A stretch of 64,000 nt of DNA from JBDIVL01 sp039794405 (GCA_039794405.1 JBDIVL010000024.1:5665-69664); one strand, 5' to 3'. Shown: positions 46,007-55,569, counted from the first letter of the stretch. Notes: generated by a model from the letters alone, not told the origin. Translations and numbers: made by a program.

Positions 46007-48901
46007 ATGTTTACTATAAAACCCTACGAATGTCTAAAATCTTCACAAGAAATTAAAAAGTGGTATAACGAAAATTATTATTTCCTCTCACTCGGCGGAT
46101 TATGGTTTAAAGGTGAAGAACCAAACACCATGGACCCTGCTCTATTCAATCGGGCAAGGTTACGGTTCCTGATCTGCAGGTTATCCACATACCGCGATGT
46201 ATCAGCTTCCATCTCTCATTCCATAGTAGCTCAGATTGCTCAGGAGGTTGAAGGTGTTTTCACCGATTTTGCCTTTTTACCACCGCCTAAAGATACGGAG
46301 ATAATGACCTCTTCTAAAATTCCTCTCTGGACGGGCACCACTTCGAAAGAACCACCATGCGCATTTGACGTACTCGGCATCAGTAATTCCTTTATACTGG
46401 AATTACTCAACTTACCAAAACTTCTATATTTTTCAGGCATTCCACTCTTCAAAAACGAACGTATGATGCGCGCTGATATCCCGCTTATCGTACTTGGAGG
46501 CACCAACGCTGCAGTAACGTCTCTGTTGCACGGTCCTATAAAGGAACAGGGGTTCGGAAATAATTATGGACTCGTAGATGCTGTACTCGTCGGTGAGGGG
46601 GAGTATTCAATAAAACAGTTTTTAGAAATCGTCAAAAGAGGAAGGTCATCGGGCCTGAATAAAACGGAAATTTTAAATGCCTGTCATGGGAAGGTCGATG
46701 GGTTTTATGAACCCGATAAATACGAACACCAATACAAGAGCATTAAACATCATCCCCAAATAACACATGACAAAGCAGAAGAGGCAGATGCAGATCAAGG
46801 GGATATGCAAATCAAAAGGGATCTCGTACGGATAGTACCGAAAGAATCACCTATAGCGTATCCAGTAAAAAGCGCCGTTGTATACGATCTCAATCAAGTA
46901 AGGGCTATGGAATCTGAGCCTATATGGTATGAGACAGAAAACTTTGGTGTTGGAAGCCTGCAGATCAGTAATGGATGCCCTTGCTTTTGTGCCTTTTGTG
47001 CTGAGAGCTGGGAGAGAAAACCATATCGTGAACGATCCCTATCGAGGCTTTTAGAGGAGTTAAGAACGGCAAAGGCACACCAGGGACTTGATACCATCAA
47101 CCTCTTAAGTTTTAATTTTAATACCCATTCAGAATTATATCCGATGATTTTATCTTTTTACAAGGAGATAGCCAATATTAGTCTGAAGAGCCAGCGGTTT
47201 GATTTGTTATCAACAGACAGGTTTCTTGCAGAAGTACTTCAAATAATCGGAAAGACAACGATAAGCTGCGGCATGGAGGGTATCAGTGAAAGACTCCGCC
47301 GTTACATGCATAAAAATCTTACAGAAGAGCAAATCTACAAGGCATGCGGGCTCTTGTTCGAAAGAGGTATCAGGGAGTTAAAGATATTTCTCATCAGCAC
47401 AGGACTGGAAAAAGAAGAAGATTTTGGGGAATTCGGGAGATTTGTTAAGAGCCTCAGCGATTTGAAAAACCTGTCGGGCAGTAACGTACGTATTATTTTC
47501 AGCCTGACACCCCTGTATTACCCGCCACATACCCCGTTACAATTCCACTCATGTTTAACGGCAATTGAAGACAAAAGGTATATACGGCGGGAAATTGAGC
47601 GTATCTGTGAATCTTACGGCATGGAATTCAGGGAGAGTGCTACTTATGAAGAGACCTGGCTCATGCAGCTCATAGCGATGGGCGATAGACAGCTAACCCC
47701 GGCCCTTATCCGTTCATCAATTACGGATGGTTTTCTGTATTATAATACGGTACCCAAACAAGTACTGAAAAACTGGCGTACCTATCTCACGGAATTAGGA
47801 TTATCAGAGGGTAATTATTTTCGGGCAAAAAGGAAAGACGATGTTTTTCCCTGGGATGATATTGACCCGGGCATTTCAAAAAAGTTTTTATGGGACGAAT
47901 ATGAGCGCTCCGTTCGTTTTATAGAACGTGAGTACTGCCTGGGCCGTCCACAAGTAGAAGCGCAATGCCTTGGCTGCGGAGCATGCCCAACAACTACCCA
48001 TGTTAAAAGGATTACGCAGCATACACCTTCCCAACCTTTTCTTCTGGAAGAATTTTATGAAATTGCCAGGAGGAAACGAAACTCCTCTATACTCCGGGCG
48101 GTTGTAAAAATTGAACCCGGGATGCGTTTGGTACCAAAGCAATTTATCGGGGTTGCTATCGCACGTTCTCTCATGCTCGCATTGCCTGAAATTACACCAT
48201 ATTATCACACATCATCAGGATACCTGAGGAATTTCATCGAAAATAAAGCTACAACTGACTTTACTTATGGTATCAACGTCTACGATATATCATTTTTATC
48301 GGAAGCAGCAGAAAAAGGATTATTGAGCCAGGAAACTCTCTTCCAAAAAACAGCGGCAATACAGAAATACTGTCAAGGATTCGGAATTAAGGAGTTTGTT
48401 TTCAATCCCGGCAACCTGCCCGAGGTAAAGTATATACTCTATAAAATATATTTTACCAAGGATTTTACAAGACCTCTCGTAGAACAAAAACTGGGAAAAT
48501 ATCTTCACGCTAGCTATGTTAAGCATACGTTATTAAAAAGAGACGGCCACACAATATTCAAAGTAGACGCTAAGAGCAAAAAAAACGCTGTGGTTCTCTA
48601 CGCGGAGATTATTGACAAAAAGTATCCGAACACATCTGAATCAGAAACGGAACTTCCCATTTTCCTGGTTGCAGCAAAACGTTTTGATATTCAGACATTT
48701 TTGGAGATCTTTTATGGGTTTGAGAGGAGACGAGAATTCATTCGAACAAAAATAGAAGCATTAGGATACTATGGAAAAAATCCTGCGCTGCAAAGGGATG
48801 TAAGGTGTGCTTCGTGTTCTGAGTATATTCATGAGACTTTTCTCTTCGGGAAACCGCTCAGGGAACATCAATGTCTTATCTGTAGTTTAAAGACTTTATA
48901 A
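46007..48901 (+). CDS. Very large B12-binding-like radical SAM protein
   Basis: 964 residues from the ATG at 46007; upstream in-frame sequence belongs to the repeat element. Domains: an N-terminal region with a cobalamin-domain-like fold (PLIVLGGTNAAVTS; VDAVLVGEGEYSIKQFLEI), a radical SAM core with C324-x3-C328-x2-C331, then a segment VFPWDDIDPGISKKFLWDEY followed by CLGCGAC, which echoes the TIGR03960 group. The last 280 residues include a possible divergent DUF2344-like part and a terminal zinc-like set (CASC ... CLIC). No obligatory His for B12 binding is obvious. The reaction is unknown. It may draw electrons from the ferredoxin encoded 4 kb upstream, but that is inference. Confidence 0.85.
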   Translation: MFTIKPYECLKSSQEIKKWYNENYYFLSLGGLWFKGEEPNTMDPALFNRARLRFLICRLSTYRDVSASISHSIVAQIAQEVEGVFTDFAFLPPPKDTEIMTSSKIPLWTGTTSKEPPCAFDVLGISNSFILELLNLPKLLYFSGIPLFKNERMMRADIPLIVLGGTNAAVTSLLHGPIKEQGFGNNYGLVDAVLVGEGEYSIKQFLEIVKRGRSSGLNKTEILNACHGKVDGFYEPDKYEHQYKSIKHHPQITHDKAEEADADQGDMQIKRDLVRIVPKESPIAYPVKSAVVYDLNQVRAMESEPIWYETENFGVGSLQISNGCPCFCAFCAESWERKPYRERSLSRLLEELRTAKAHQGLDTINLLSFNFNTHSELYPMILSFYKEIANISLKSQRFDLLSTDRFLAEVLQIIGKTTISCGMEGISERLRRYMHKNLTEEQIYKACGLLFERGIRELKIFLISTGLEKEEDFGEFGRFVKSLSDLKNLSGSNVRIIFSLTPLYYPPHTPLQFHSCLTAIEDKRYIRREIERICESYGMEFRESATYEETWLMQLIAMGDRQLTPALIRSSITDGFLYYNTVPKQVLKNWRTYLTELGLSEGNYFRAKRKDDVFPWDDIDPGISKKFLWDEYERSVRFIEREYCLGRPQVEAQCLGCGACPTTTHVKRITQHTPSQPFLLEEFYEIARRKRNSSILRAVVKIEPGMRLVPKQFIGVAIARSLMLALPEITPYYHTSSGYLRNFIENKATTDFTYGINVYDISFLSEAAEKGLLSQETLFQKTAAIQKYCQGFGIKEFVFNPGNLPEVKYILYKIYFTKDFTRPLVEQKLGKYLHASYVKHTLLKRDGHTIFKVDAKSKKNAVVLYAEIIDKKYPNTSESETELPIFLVAAKRFDIQTFLEIFYGFERRREFIRTKIEALGYYGKNPALQRDVRCASCSEYIHETFLFGKPLREHQCLICSLKTL

Positions 48902-48913
48902 GCCTTTTATCGC

Positions 48914-50137
48914 TCAGCAGCATACAAGAATCAACATCCCAATACCAACAGAAACTACCGTTGTTGTGATACCTATCCTAAAAAAATCCCAAAACCCCAC
49001 ATGAACATATTCTTTCGAAAGTTCTAAAACGATCATATTGGCAACGGAACCCATGATCGTCAAATTACCGGCAAAGGTACTACTCATAGCAAGGACGTAC
49101 CACATAGTTTTTGGATCAAGAAATTTCTCAATCCATGTTGCCGATAAGAGCACGAAAGGGACATTTGAGACAAGATTAGAGGCAATTACAGAAAAGATAC
49201 TAAAATGAACGATTTGACCAGATACCGTATTTCCCAGATAAGGCTCCACAACGTTATGCGCCATGGTTAAAAAACCGGCCTTATTGATACCACCCGTCAC
49301 AATAAATAACCCGCTGAAAAATAAGAGCAATGTCCAATCAACCTCTTCCATAGCATGTTGTGGCTTTACCCCCGATATGATAATTAAGGCAAGTCCACCT
49401 GTTATCGAGGACAACGGAAGGTTACCGGTAAAGATAAATCCTAAAAAGACACAAAAAAGCACACCGAGAGACTTTATCGTAAGTGTTCCGTGAAGTTCCG
49501 GTTTTACTAATGCAATTGAATCGAATCTCTTAAAGTTAATATCTTTTCTGAAGAATACGTAAATAATAAGCACATTTGCTATAAGGCTGAGTATCCCTAT
49601 AGGAAGGAGGTGTAAGGTAAAATCTAAATATGGTATTTTTGAAAAAATGCCGACAAGCATATTTTGTGGATTACCCGTCAAAGTAACAACACTTCCAATA
49701 TTAGATGAGGTTGCCAGAGCTATAAGATAAGGAATAGGATTCAGTTTTGTCTGATGTAAGGCAAGGATAAGAAGAGGGGTAAACATCAAACAAATAGTAT
49801 CGTTGACAAAGAGAGCGGATAGAATTCCACTCGAAAACGATACAAAGCAGAGCAAAAGAAAAGAATTCTTCGCATGGGAAATCAACAAATAGGAAAGGTA
49901 TTTGAAGGAATTTGCTATCTTGAAGTAGGCAATAATGAGCATCATTCCCAGGAGCAGGAGAATAGTATTAAAATCAATGGACCGGTATGCCTCATCCAGT
50001 GTTAATACACCTGTTATTACCATCAACACGGCGCCAAACAATGCACCTGACGGTCTGTCCAGACTATGCCATTTCATCTTTTGGGCAGAGATGATGACAT
50101 AGGTAAGCATGAAAATAAGTAATGACTTAATAAACAA
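48914..50137 (-). CDS. SLC13/ArsB-type ion transporter
   Basis: 407 residues with about eleven helices. The family appears from FNTILLLLGMMLIIAYFK, the NDTICLMFTPLLI loop and the SNIGSVVTLTGNPQNMLVG motif, shared by ArsB, NhaD and SLC13/CitT-type carriers of the ion-transporter superfamily. The substrate (anion or arsenite) cannot be fixed; no ars gene is present. The start is a TTG at 50137 overlapping the MFS gene; an ATG at 50110 is an alternative. The overlap indicates co-transcription with the upstream MFS gene. Confidence 0.85.
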   Translation of the reverse strand: MFIKSLLIFMLTYVIISAQKMKWHSLDRPSGALFGAVLMVITGVLTLDEAYRSIDFNTILLLLGMMLIIAYFKIANSFKYLSYLLISHAKNSFLLLCFVSFSSGILSALFVNDTICLMFTPLLILALHQTKLNPIPYLIALATSSNIGSVVTLTGNPQNMLVGIFSKIPYLDFTLHLLPIGILSLIANVLIIYVFFRKDINFKRFDSIALVKPELHGTLTIKSLGVLFCVFLGFIFTGNLPLSSITGGLALIIISGVKPQHAMEEVDWTLLLFFSGLFIVTGGINKAGFLTMAHNVVEPYLGNTVSGQIVHFSIFSVIASNLVSNVPFVLLSATWIEKFLDPKTMWYVLAMSSTFAGNLTIMGSVANMIVLELSKEYVHVGFWDFFRIGITTTVVSVGIGMLILVCC

Positions 50138-51389
50138 TTTTTCTAATTTCTTTTACACGTCTTAATAAGACTATGGATACAATAATCCTCAAGCATGATG
50201 AAATGGCAAAGAGGGCAAGGAGTTTATATCCGAACAAAGGCGGTATATGGGTTGCAAGAAAACCACCAAGCAGGTTGCCGGCACAAATTGCAATACCATT
50301 GAAAGTATTAAAATACGATATACACCGGGTCCTCTTTTCAGGGATCACAGAATCATAGATAAAATTGGAGGAACAAAGATTAAATCCTGCCCAGAATATA
50401 CCTGCCAATATTTGAATCCCCATTAAGAAATATACGTTTCTTGAAAGGAGCCAAAAGGCGGGTAAGACGGATACAATAAGGCTGCATATCCTAATAATTT
50501 CCCAATTTCCAAGGGAGTCTGCACGACGCCCCCAGTAGCTTACCGCTAAAATACTGGCAAGCGGAACAACGGTAGTAACGATTGTATACGTAATATAGGA
50601 AAATCCCAGATCGCGAAGCATAAATACAGGAAAAAACGGAGAGGCTATGAATACTGCAAAGTTAAAAAAACTATGAAAAGCCACATATTTCCCAAAATTT
50701 CCACCATTTAACCTGCGAACAAACTCTCCAAACGAAAAATAATGTTCCTGCTTTACTTCTAAGGGTGGCTCATACATCCTGCTGAGAAAATAACATGAAA
50801 TGTACCTTGAAACCATTGCAAGAAGAAATATTACGGTGAAACCAATAAAATGTTGTTTCTGAAATACACTTAAAATGTAACCGGCCAAAAACGCACTGAC
50901 CACCGTTACCAGACCAACAAGCCTTCCACGTTTGCTAAAAAAGGCCCCTCTTCTTCTCTCAGGGACAAGGTTTGCCATAAGTGATCCCCATGCGGGATGG
51001 GCAAAAGAGACAAACAATACATAAAACGTATAAAAGCATATAAGTGAATTGACTTGAAAGAATCGTGGAAGGTAAGGAGTCAACGCAATAGGTAACAGCA
51101 TAAAGGCTTGAAAGAAGACCGAAAGTACGATAATCTTCTTCCGGCTCCCAAGTCGCTCGGTAAGATCTGCGGCCTTAAGTTGAACAAGTGAAGGGACGAG
51201 ATGAGCAAATGAGCTTAACAGCCCGATCTGGAGATTTGTAGCGCCGAGTGCAACGGCAAAAGGGTTTATATAATTATCCCCAAATCCGGTTGTTGCAGCA
51301 AAGGCTACACCATCTTTAAGGGAAAATGTAAGACTTTTCCTAACAGCAATTCTCTCTTGCTGTTTATTACTAACAGAACCAGAGGCCAT
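50127..51389 (-). CDS. Major facilitator superfamily transporter
   Basis: 420-residue, 12-helix carrier. The N-terminal part (GVAFAATTGFGDNYINPFAVALGA) and the loop ERRRGAFFSKRGRLVGL are typical of a group of uncharacterised bacterial MFS proteins. LTERLGSRKKIIVL stands in for the signature between helices 2 and 3. No substrate can be named. It is not closely like the carrier at 12188. It is followed directly by the ion transporter gene. Confidence 0.85.
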   Translation of the reverse strand: MASGSVSNKQQERIAVRKSLTFSLKDGVAFAATTGFGDNYINPFAVALGATNLQIGLLSSFAHLVPSLVQLKAADLTERLGSRKKIIVLSVFFQAFMLLPIALTPYLPRFFQVNSLICFYTFYVLFVSFAHPAWGSLMANLVPERRRGAFFSKRGRLVGLVTVVSAFLAGYILSVFQKQHFIGFTVIFLLAMVSRYISCYFLSRMYEPPLEVKQEHYFSFGEFVRRLNGGNFGKYVAFHSFFNFAVFIASPFFPVFMLRDLGFSYITYTIVTTVVPLASILAVSYWGRRADSLGNWEIIRICSLIVSVLPAFWLLSRNVYFLMGIQILAGIFWAGFNLCSSNFIYDSVIPEKRTRCISYFNTFNGIAICAGNLLGGFLATHIPPLFGYKLLALFAISSCLRIIVSIVLLRRVKEIRKIVY

Positions 51390-51539
51390 TTACAGCATTC
51401 CTTCGTGTTTTTACGTTTTTAAATAGCCTTTGATTTTATCAGTAATTTTAAGGCTTTCAAGGAAATTTATCTGGTATACAGATAAGAGAAAGGTTAACGG
51501 CTTTAGAGGTAAAGCTGGCCTCTATGGGAAAGTAAAGAT

Positions 51540-51612
51540 GTAGGGTAAGGCTTAGCCTTGCTTCCACGCCTGAATTTGTGCATGGGATAGCAACCTTAAA
51601 GGATTACCCTAC
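51540..51612. repeat. 73-base GTAGGG palindromic element
   Basis: Outer arms GTAGGGTAA/TTACCCTAC; an inner GGCTTAGCC hairpin. It is immediately followed by a second element, so these units can be arranged in tandem. Confidence 0.75.
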
Positions 51613-51672
51613 TCCTGTTTGAAATTCCTAGGCGTTAAATTATACCTTCGACGACTTTTTTATGGCACCTAT

Positions 51673-51766
51673 GTAGGGAGAACCTTAGTTCGCCCAAACG
51701 GGAAACGAACATAAACGTTTTGAATCGTGCAGGGCAAGGGCGAACACAAGGTTCATCTATCCCTAC
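51673..51766. repeat. 94-base GTAGGG element, inverted sister of 45877
   Basis: The interior ATAAACGTTTTGAATCGTGC and AGGGCAAGGGCGAACACAAG is the inverse of the interior and left arm at 45877. The left arm has decayed (GTAGGGAGAACC). The left flank AAATTATACCTTCGACGACT matches that of 45877 in direct orientation, so the core appears flipped relative to its flank. Confidence 0.8.
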
Positions 51767-51979
51767 AATAAGACACTCCAATGGGCTACTTGGTTTCTAT
51801 GGCTTGCTAACCCTGCAGATGAAGCCTTATATTGAGCATCGGCCGTTGTATGCTCCTGATTGGCATCAAGCATAGGAAACATGCAAAACATTTCGGTTCA
51901 ATCATGGATGATAGAACCATTTCTATCAGAATACACTTTCGCTTGCGGGTTTTGGGTTACAACGTTTCATTCGTTCGGG

Positions 51980-53230
51980 TCAGGGATATAACCCTCGTAT
52001 CTTTTTAGCCTCTGCGACACGGCTTATGCCCAGCATTAATGCGGCAGTACGCATATCAATACCTTTCTTATTAGAGAGCGCCAATACCCTATTGAACGTA
52101 CTTACCATAACGTCTTTTAGTTTTCTCTGAATATCGTCTTCACTCCAAAAATAATATTGAATATCCTGCACCCATTCAAAATATGAGACAGTTACACCAC
52201 CAGCATTGGCCAGTATATCTGGTACTAAAAATACCTTTTTATCCTGCAAAATCTTATCAGCTTCAGGAGTTGTCGGGCCGTTAGCACCCTCTACAATAAC
52301 TTTGGCCTTTACTTTGTCAGCGTTCTTTTCTGTAATTTGTCCTTCGATGGCAGCCGGAATAATAACATCACAGTCCAGCTCAAAGAGTTCCTGATTTGTT
52401 ATCGCGTCTGCGTCCCTTAAACCAGTAACGTGTTTATTTTCCGTAATATGGTGAGACAAATACGGGATAAGAATTCCTTTGGGATTGTAGACACCACCAC
52501 TAATGTCACTCACTGCCACAATATTGCATCCTTGTTCATAAAGGAGCCTGGCTGCCACAGAACCAACATTCCCCATTCCCTGAATTACCACCCGTAAGCC
52601 GCGGAGATTTTTATATAAGACCCTTGCCCCTTCCACAACCATATAGGCAACCCCTCGTCCCGTACCCTCTGCCCTTCCGAGAGAACCACCTAATAACAGA
52701 GGTTTCCCGGTAACCACACCCGGAATAGTATTACCCTGCTGCATGCTGTAGGTATCCATCATCCAGGCCATCGTCTGTGCATTGGTGTAGAGATCCGGCG
52801 CAGGAATATCTTTATCCGGCCCTATAATTTGAACAATCTCAGTAGTATAACGCCGGGTCATGCGCTCGAGCTCGCCCTGTGACATTTCTTCAGGATTACA
52901 CTGGACTCCCCCCTTTGCACCACCATAAGGCATATGCATAAGTGCACATTTCCACGTCATGAGCATGGCCAGCGCAGAGACTTCATCGAGATCAACATAA
53001 GGATGATACCGAATACCACCTTTCGAAGGACCAAGCGTAATATCGTGCTGTACCCGGTAACCTTTAAATACCTTTATTTTGCCGTTATCCATTTTAACAG
53101 GTACAGAAACAATAAGAGACCGCTTTGGCTGTCTCATGCGCTCTCTTATTCCATCATCTATATTCAATATTTCCGCTACGGTATCATACTGCTTGATTGC
53201 AGTTTCGTAGAGAATACTATTATTTTTCAT
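51980..53230 (-). CDS. gdhA: Glutamate dehydrogenase (Glu/Leu/Phe/Val dehydrogenase family)
   Basis: Interconverts glutamate and 2-oxoglutarate plus ammonium. 416 residues from the ATG at 53230; a GTG at 53239 is possible. The substrate-binding GPSKGGIRYHP and catalytic-Lys PYGGAKGGV motifs are present, followed by the dinucleotide fold VVIQGMGNVGSVAARLL. The length fits the hexameric NAD-type class. It lies directly downstream of hydrogenase remnants on the same strand, so any surviving transcript from that operon could still read into it. Confidence 0.93.
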   Translation of the reverse strand: MKNNSILYETAIKQYDTVAEILNIDDGIRERMRQPKRSLIVSVPVKMDNGKIKVFKGYRVQHDITLGPSKGGIRYHPYVDLDEVSALAMLMTWKCALMHMPYGGAKGGVQCNPEEMSQGELERMTRRYTTEIVQIIGPDKDIPAPDLYTNAQTMAWMMDTYSMQQGNTIPGVVTGKPLLLGGSLGRAEGTGRGVAYMVVEGARVLYKNLRGLRVVIQGMGNVGSVAARLLYEQGCNIVAVSDISGGVYNPKGILIPYLSHHITENKHVTGLRDADAITNQELFELDCDVIIPAAIEGQITEKNADKVKAKVIVEGANGPTTPEADKILQDKKVFLVPDILANAGGVTVSYFEWVQDIQYYFWSEDDIQRKLKDVMVSTFNRVLALSNKKGIDMRTAALMLGISRVAEAKKIRGLYP

Positions 53231-53260
53231 ATCACACACCCTCTTCTATTATTTATTATC

Positions 53261-53398
53261 TTATTTTCGCAGTCTATCTAAAGCCAGCAGAAACCCATGG
53301 ATAATAGCTTGTGGCCCCGGGCGACAACCAGGAATATAAACATCTACAGGAAACAACATTATCAGTCACATTCTTCACCGAAACTGTAATGGTGTTAT
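53261..53398 (-). pseudogene. Relic of a hydrogenase small subunit (HycG/HyfI, NuoB-like), C-terminal part
   Basis: The frame ending at 53261 encodes VDVYIPGCRPGPQAIIHGFL and RLRK, matching the PVDVYIPGCPPRPEA end of NuoB-like subunits of group-4 hydrogenases and complex I, including the last cluster Cys. Just upstream, TDNVV fits the preceding residues only after a one-base shift in a T-run near 53353, so the gene is frameshifted. The rest of the subunit is gone. Confidence 0.75.
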
Positions 53399-53624
53399 TT
53401 CCTTTTTATAAGGATATGAAGAAGTAACTATACCTGTTTGAAAACTTTTTTGGAATTTCGTGAACATTTTCTTTAATTAACCGAGAAAAACGCTAAAAAC
53501 AGAAAAACAAATTAACCACGGACAAAATATTACCCTGCAGATGGGCGAAGCAAACTTACCACAAAGCTGTTTAAACGACATAAACCGTTCTTTTATTTAT
53601 TTTCGAGTCTCCATAAGCCATTGC

Positions 53625-53834
53625 TTACAAATCAGTACACGAATAACATAACTCAAAACTCTTATTAATCAAAGGGAAATCTGGGATTATGTTTCCAGGG
53701 ATTGTATATGGAATCGCTGGCCAGTTGCAGAGTGATGGTAATCTTACTTTCCTGAACAATCTATTATCCGGCACTGTCATAATCCAGTAAACATTTTCAC
53801 CCCGAGGAGATTCCACGTAACTCAATGCCTTCAT
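53625..53834 (-). pseudogene. Relic of a hydrogenase large subunit (HycE/HyfG-like), C-terminal part
   Basis: Encodes YVESPRGENVYWIM followed by LPSLCNWPAIPYTIPGNIIP and FELCYSCTD. This matches the end of the NiFe-site subunit of formate-hydrogenlyase/hydrogenase-4 enzymes, including the last CxxC nickel-binding pair. A stop codon follows shortly after CTD, whereas E. coli HycE continues for about 30 residues. The N-terminal domains are missing. Confidence 0.78.
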
Positions 53835-54123
53835 TATGATAAACAGGAATAAGGCAGATTACGGAAATGGCAAGGACAAAATAGGAGGAAAGCGGATCTA
53901 ACAGAAAACTGCATGGAATGATGGGAAGAAGTAAAGGGAAATCGAGATATACCGAATTGTCCGCCAGCACAATTACAGCAACTGCAATACTAAAACAGGA
54001 AGCAATTGCGACAAAAATAGGTGAAATATAGTTCCTCAGCTTTTGCCATCTAAAAAAGCAAAGAGCAAACAAGTAACCAACAACGTACAAAATTATCGAT
54101 ATAATAAATAAATGCCCAGCCAT
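53835..54123 (-). pseudogene. Relic of a hydrogenase membrane subunit (HyfB/HycC-like), N-terminal part
   Basis: About 96 residues: an ATG start, two or three membrane helices and FLLDPLSSYFVLAISVICL, matching the N-terminal end of HyfB/HycC, which are NuoL-like antiporter subunits. The reading frame then runs into large-subunit sequence in another frame at about 53835, placing a deletion junction there. Confidence 0.65.
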
Positions 54124-54531
54124 GGTTTACTTTATCTCAATAAAACGAAAAACACTTACCAAATGCCAGGAAACACCCCCCCTGCGATTTATCTAAGAAT
54201 CGATATTCCGACTTGCACACAAAGCTTACCTTGACCGATTTATTGATTAATACTGGCTTTACATTACACCGAAAAGCCAGATAAAAGTTATAAAAAACCA
54301 ACAGATAAAACATCTTAAAAAAGAAACCCTTCTAAAATACGAGAAGACAAAGAAACGTTTTACCGCGACAAATGTTTCCACCAAAGTATCTTAACCATTA
54401 AAGCAAATTAATTGGAACAAAAGTATACTTTCGTTTACTTATAAGTCAAGAGTAAAAAAGTTTGTAACTATTCAAATCCAGAATTGAAACGAGCAGAATA
54501 CACTGGAAATCGAGCTTACAAACGTAACATT
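54124..54531. other. Gap upstream of the hydrogenase relic
   Basis: No gene seen. AT-rich, with AAGTATACTT near 54428 as a short palindrome. It presumably contains the promoter of the former hydrogenase operon. Confidence 0.4.
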
Positions 54532-55569
54532 TTACCGTTTTTCATAAATAATGAACTTCTTTGCCAGGAAACAAGGATGGTAGGACGTTTTTGCCTTCCT
54601 AAGGCCTTCAATGCCCCAGTCTTCACCTGCATTAATATATTCAACGTCAGAAAAATTACTCGCACAAAACTGTTGGTATATGAACTGTGGCATACCATGG
54701 AAGCGATTATTAGTCTTCTCAATAAGAACAGAAGCAGTGTTTAATGTGATAGGTTCTCCTATCGTAATACCCTCAATTTTATCATCAATGGTAATAATCG
54801 CCCCTGTTAGTCCCAATTCTTCAGAAAATATGATAGCACATTTAGATGCCTCTGCCTCATGAATAAGGCCATACTGATAATGAATTTCGTGGTGATTTAA
54901 GAGGTTCTTCTCATTAACCTTCTCATCTTTCCATCGGTCTATCATAATGAGGGCATCTGCAATATGTCTGGGGTAGAATTTTTCGAAGGATGCAATGTGA
55001 TGCTTTTTAAAGGAGTTTATCTCATTTCTCTTCTTTTCATACTTTCTGCCGGCAAGTTTTATGAGATCGGATGTTTTGTAGATGTAATCAGGATAACTTT
55101 CAACAATGCGGTAGGAACTATTATCAAAAAAATTCAGAAAATCTTCATAAACATAATTGATATAAAATTCAGAACTTCTGCAACCGTCAATCTCCTTCAT
55201 AATGGAAAAACACTCGCTTAAGGTATCTGAAATATTATTTTTCCCAAGGGGTGGAAGCAACATGCACATGCCCTTTGGCGTTACTCCAAAGAGACAAAAA
55301 TTGCCATTAATAATCTTCCATAATAACTCAATTGAACCTTTCCATATAAAATTATTCGCAAAAGAATAGTCACATAAATAAACATTTTCCTCTTTTACGT
55401 ATTTGTCAAAAAGTTTTTTATCTCCAATCTTTAAGCTATTTAAACCATAAGATTTACACTTTTCTTCTATGCTGGAATGAAGTTCTGCTGTTTCTGGTAA
55501 GTTAGCCCCAATAAGTTGTAAAATGGCCTCTCTCCTAGTGCGGTATTGCACTGCGCTCGATACACACAC
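54532..55569 (-). CDS. DUF2156 protein (LPG-synthase C-terminal-like)
   Basis: 345 residues. Matches the DUF2156 family, which has the GNAT-like double fold of the aminoacyl-transferase half of MprF: LFDKYVKEENVYLCDYSFAN, then a phosphate-site-like segment, and INAGEDWGIEGLRKAKTSYHPC at the end. MprF adds amino acids to phosphatidylglycerol, but soluble DUF2156 members are of unknown function. The apparent GTG start is weak and the first about 25 residues (VQYRTRREAIL) look foreign to the family, so the 5' end may be misplaced or disturbed. Confidence 0.8.
   Translation of the reverse strand: MCVSSAVQYRTRREAILQLIGANLPETAELHSSIEEKCKSYGLNSLKIGDKKLFDKYVKEENVYLCDYSFANNFIWKGSIELLWKIINGNFCLFGVTPKGMCMLLPPLGKNNISDTLSECFSIMKEIDGCRSSEFYINYVYEDFLNFFDNSSYRIVESYPDYIYKTSDLIKLAGRKYEKKRNEINSFKKHHIASFEKFYPRHIADALIMIDRWKDEKVNEKNLLNHHEIHYQYGLIHEAEASKCAIIFSEELGLTGAIITIDDKIEGITIGEPITLNTASVLIEKTNNRFHGMPQFIYQQFCASNFSDVEYINAGEDWGIEGLRKAKTSYHPCFLAKKFIIYEKR

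Larger units (their letters stand above)
51390..51979. repeat. Repeat-dense intergenic region downstream of gdhA and upstream of the MFS gene
   Basis: No gene. It contains two GTAGGG elements (51540-51612 and 51673-51766) joined by sequence with GAAATTCCTAGGCG, similar to the right flank of the element at 45877. The remainder (51770-51979) has no structure I recognise. Confidence 0.7.

Noticed and set aside
53240..54123. Active complex I or hydrogenase genes
   Set aside because: Fragments are too short, frameshifted and joined by a deletion; they are relics.
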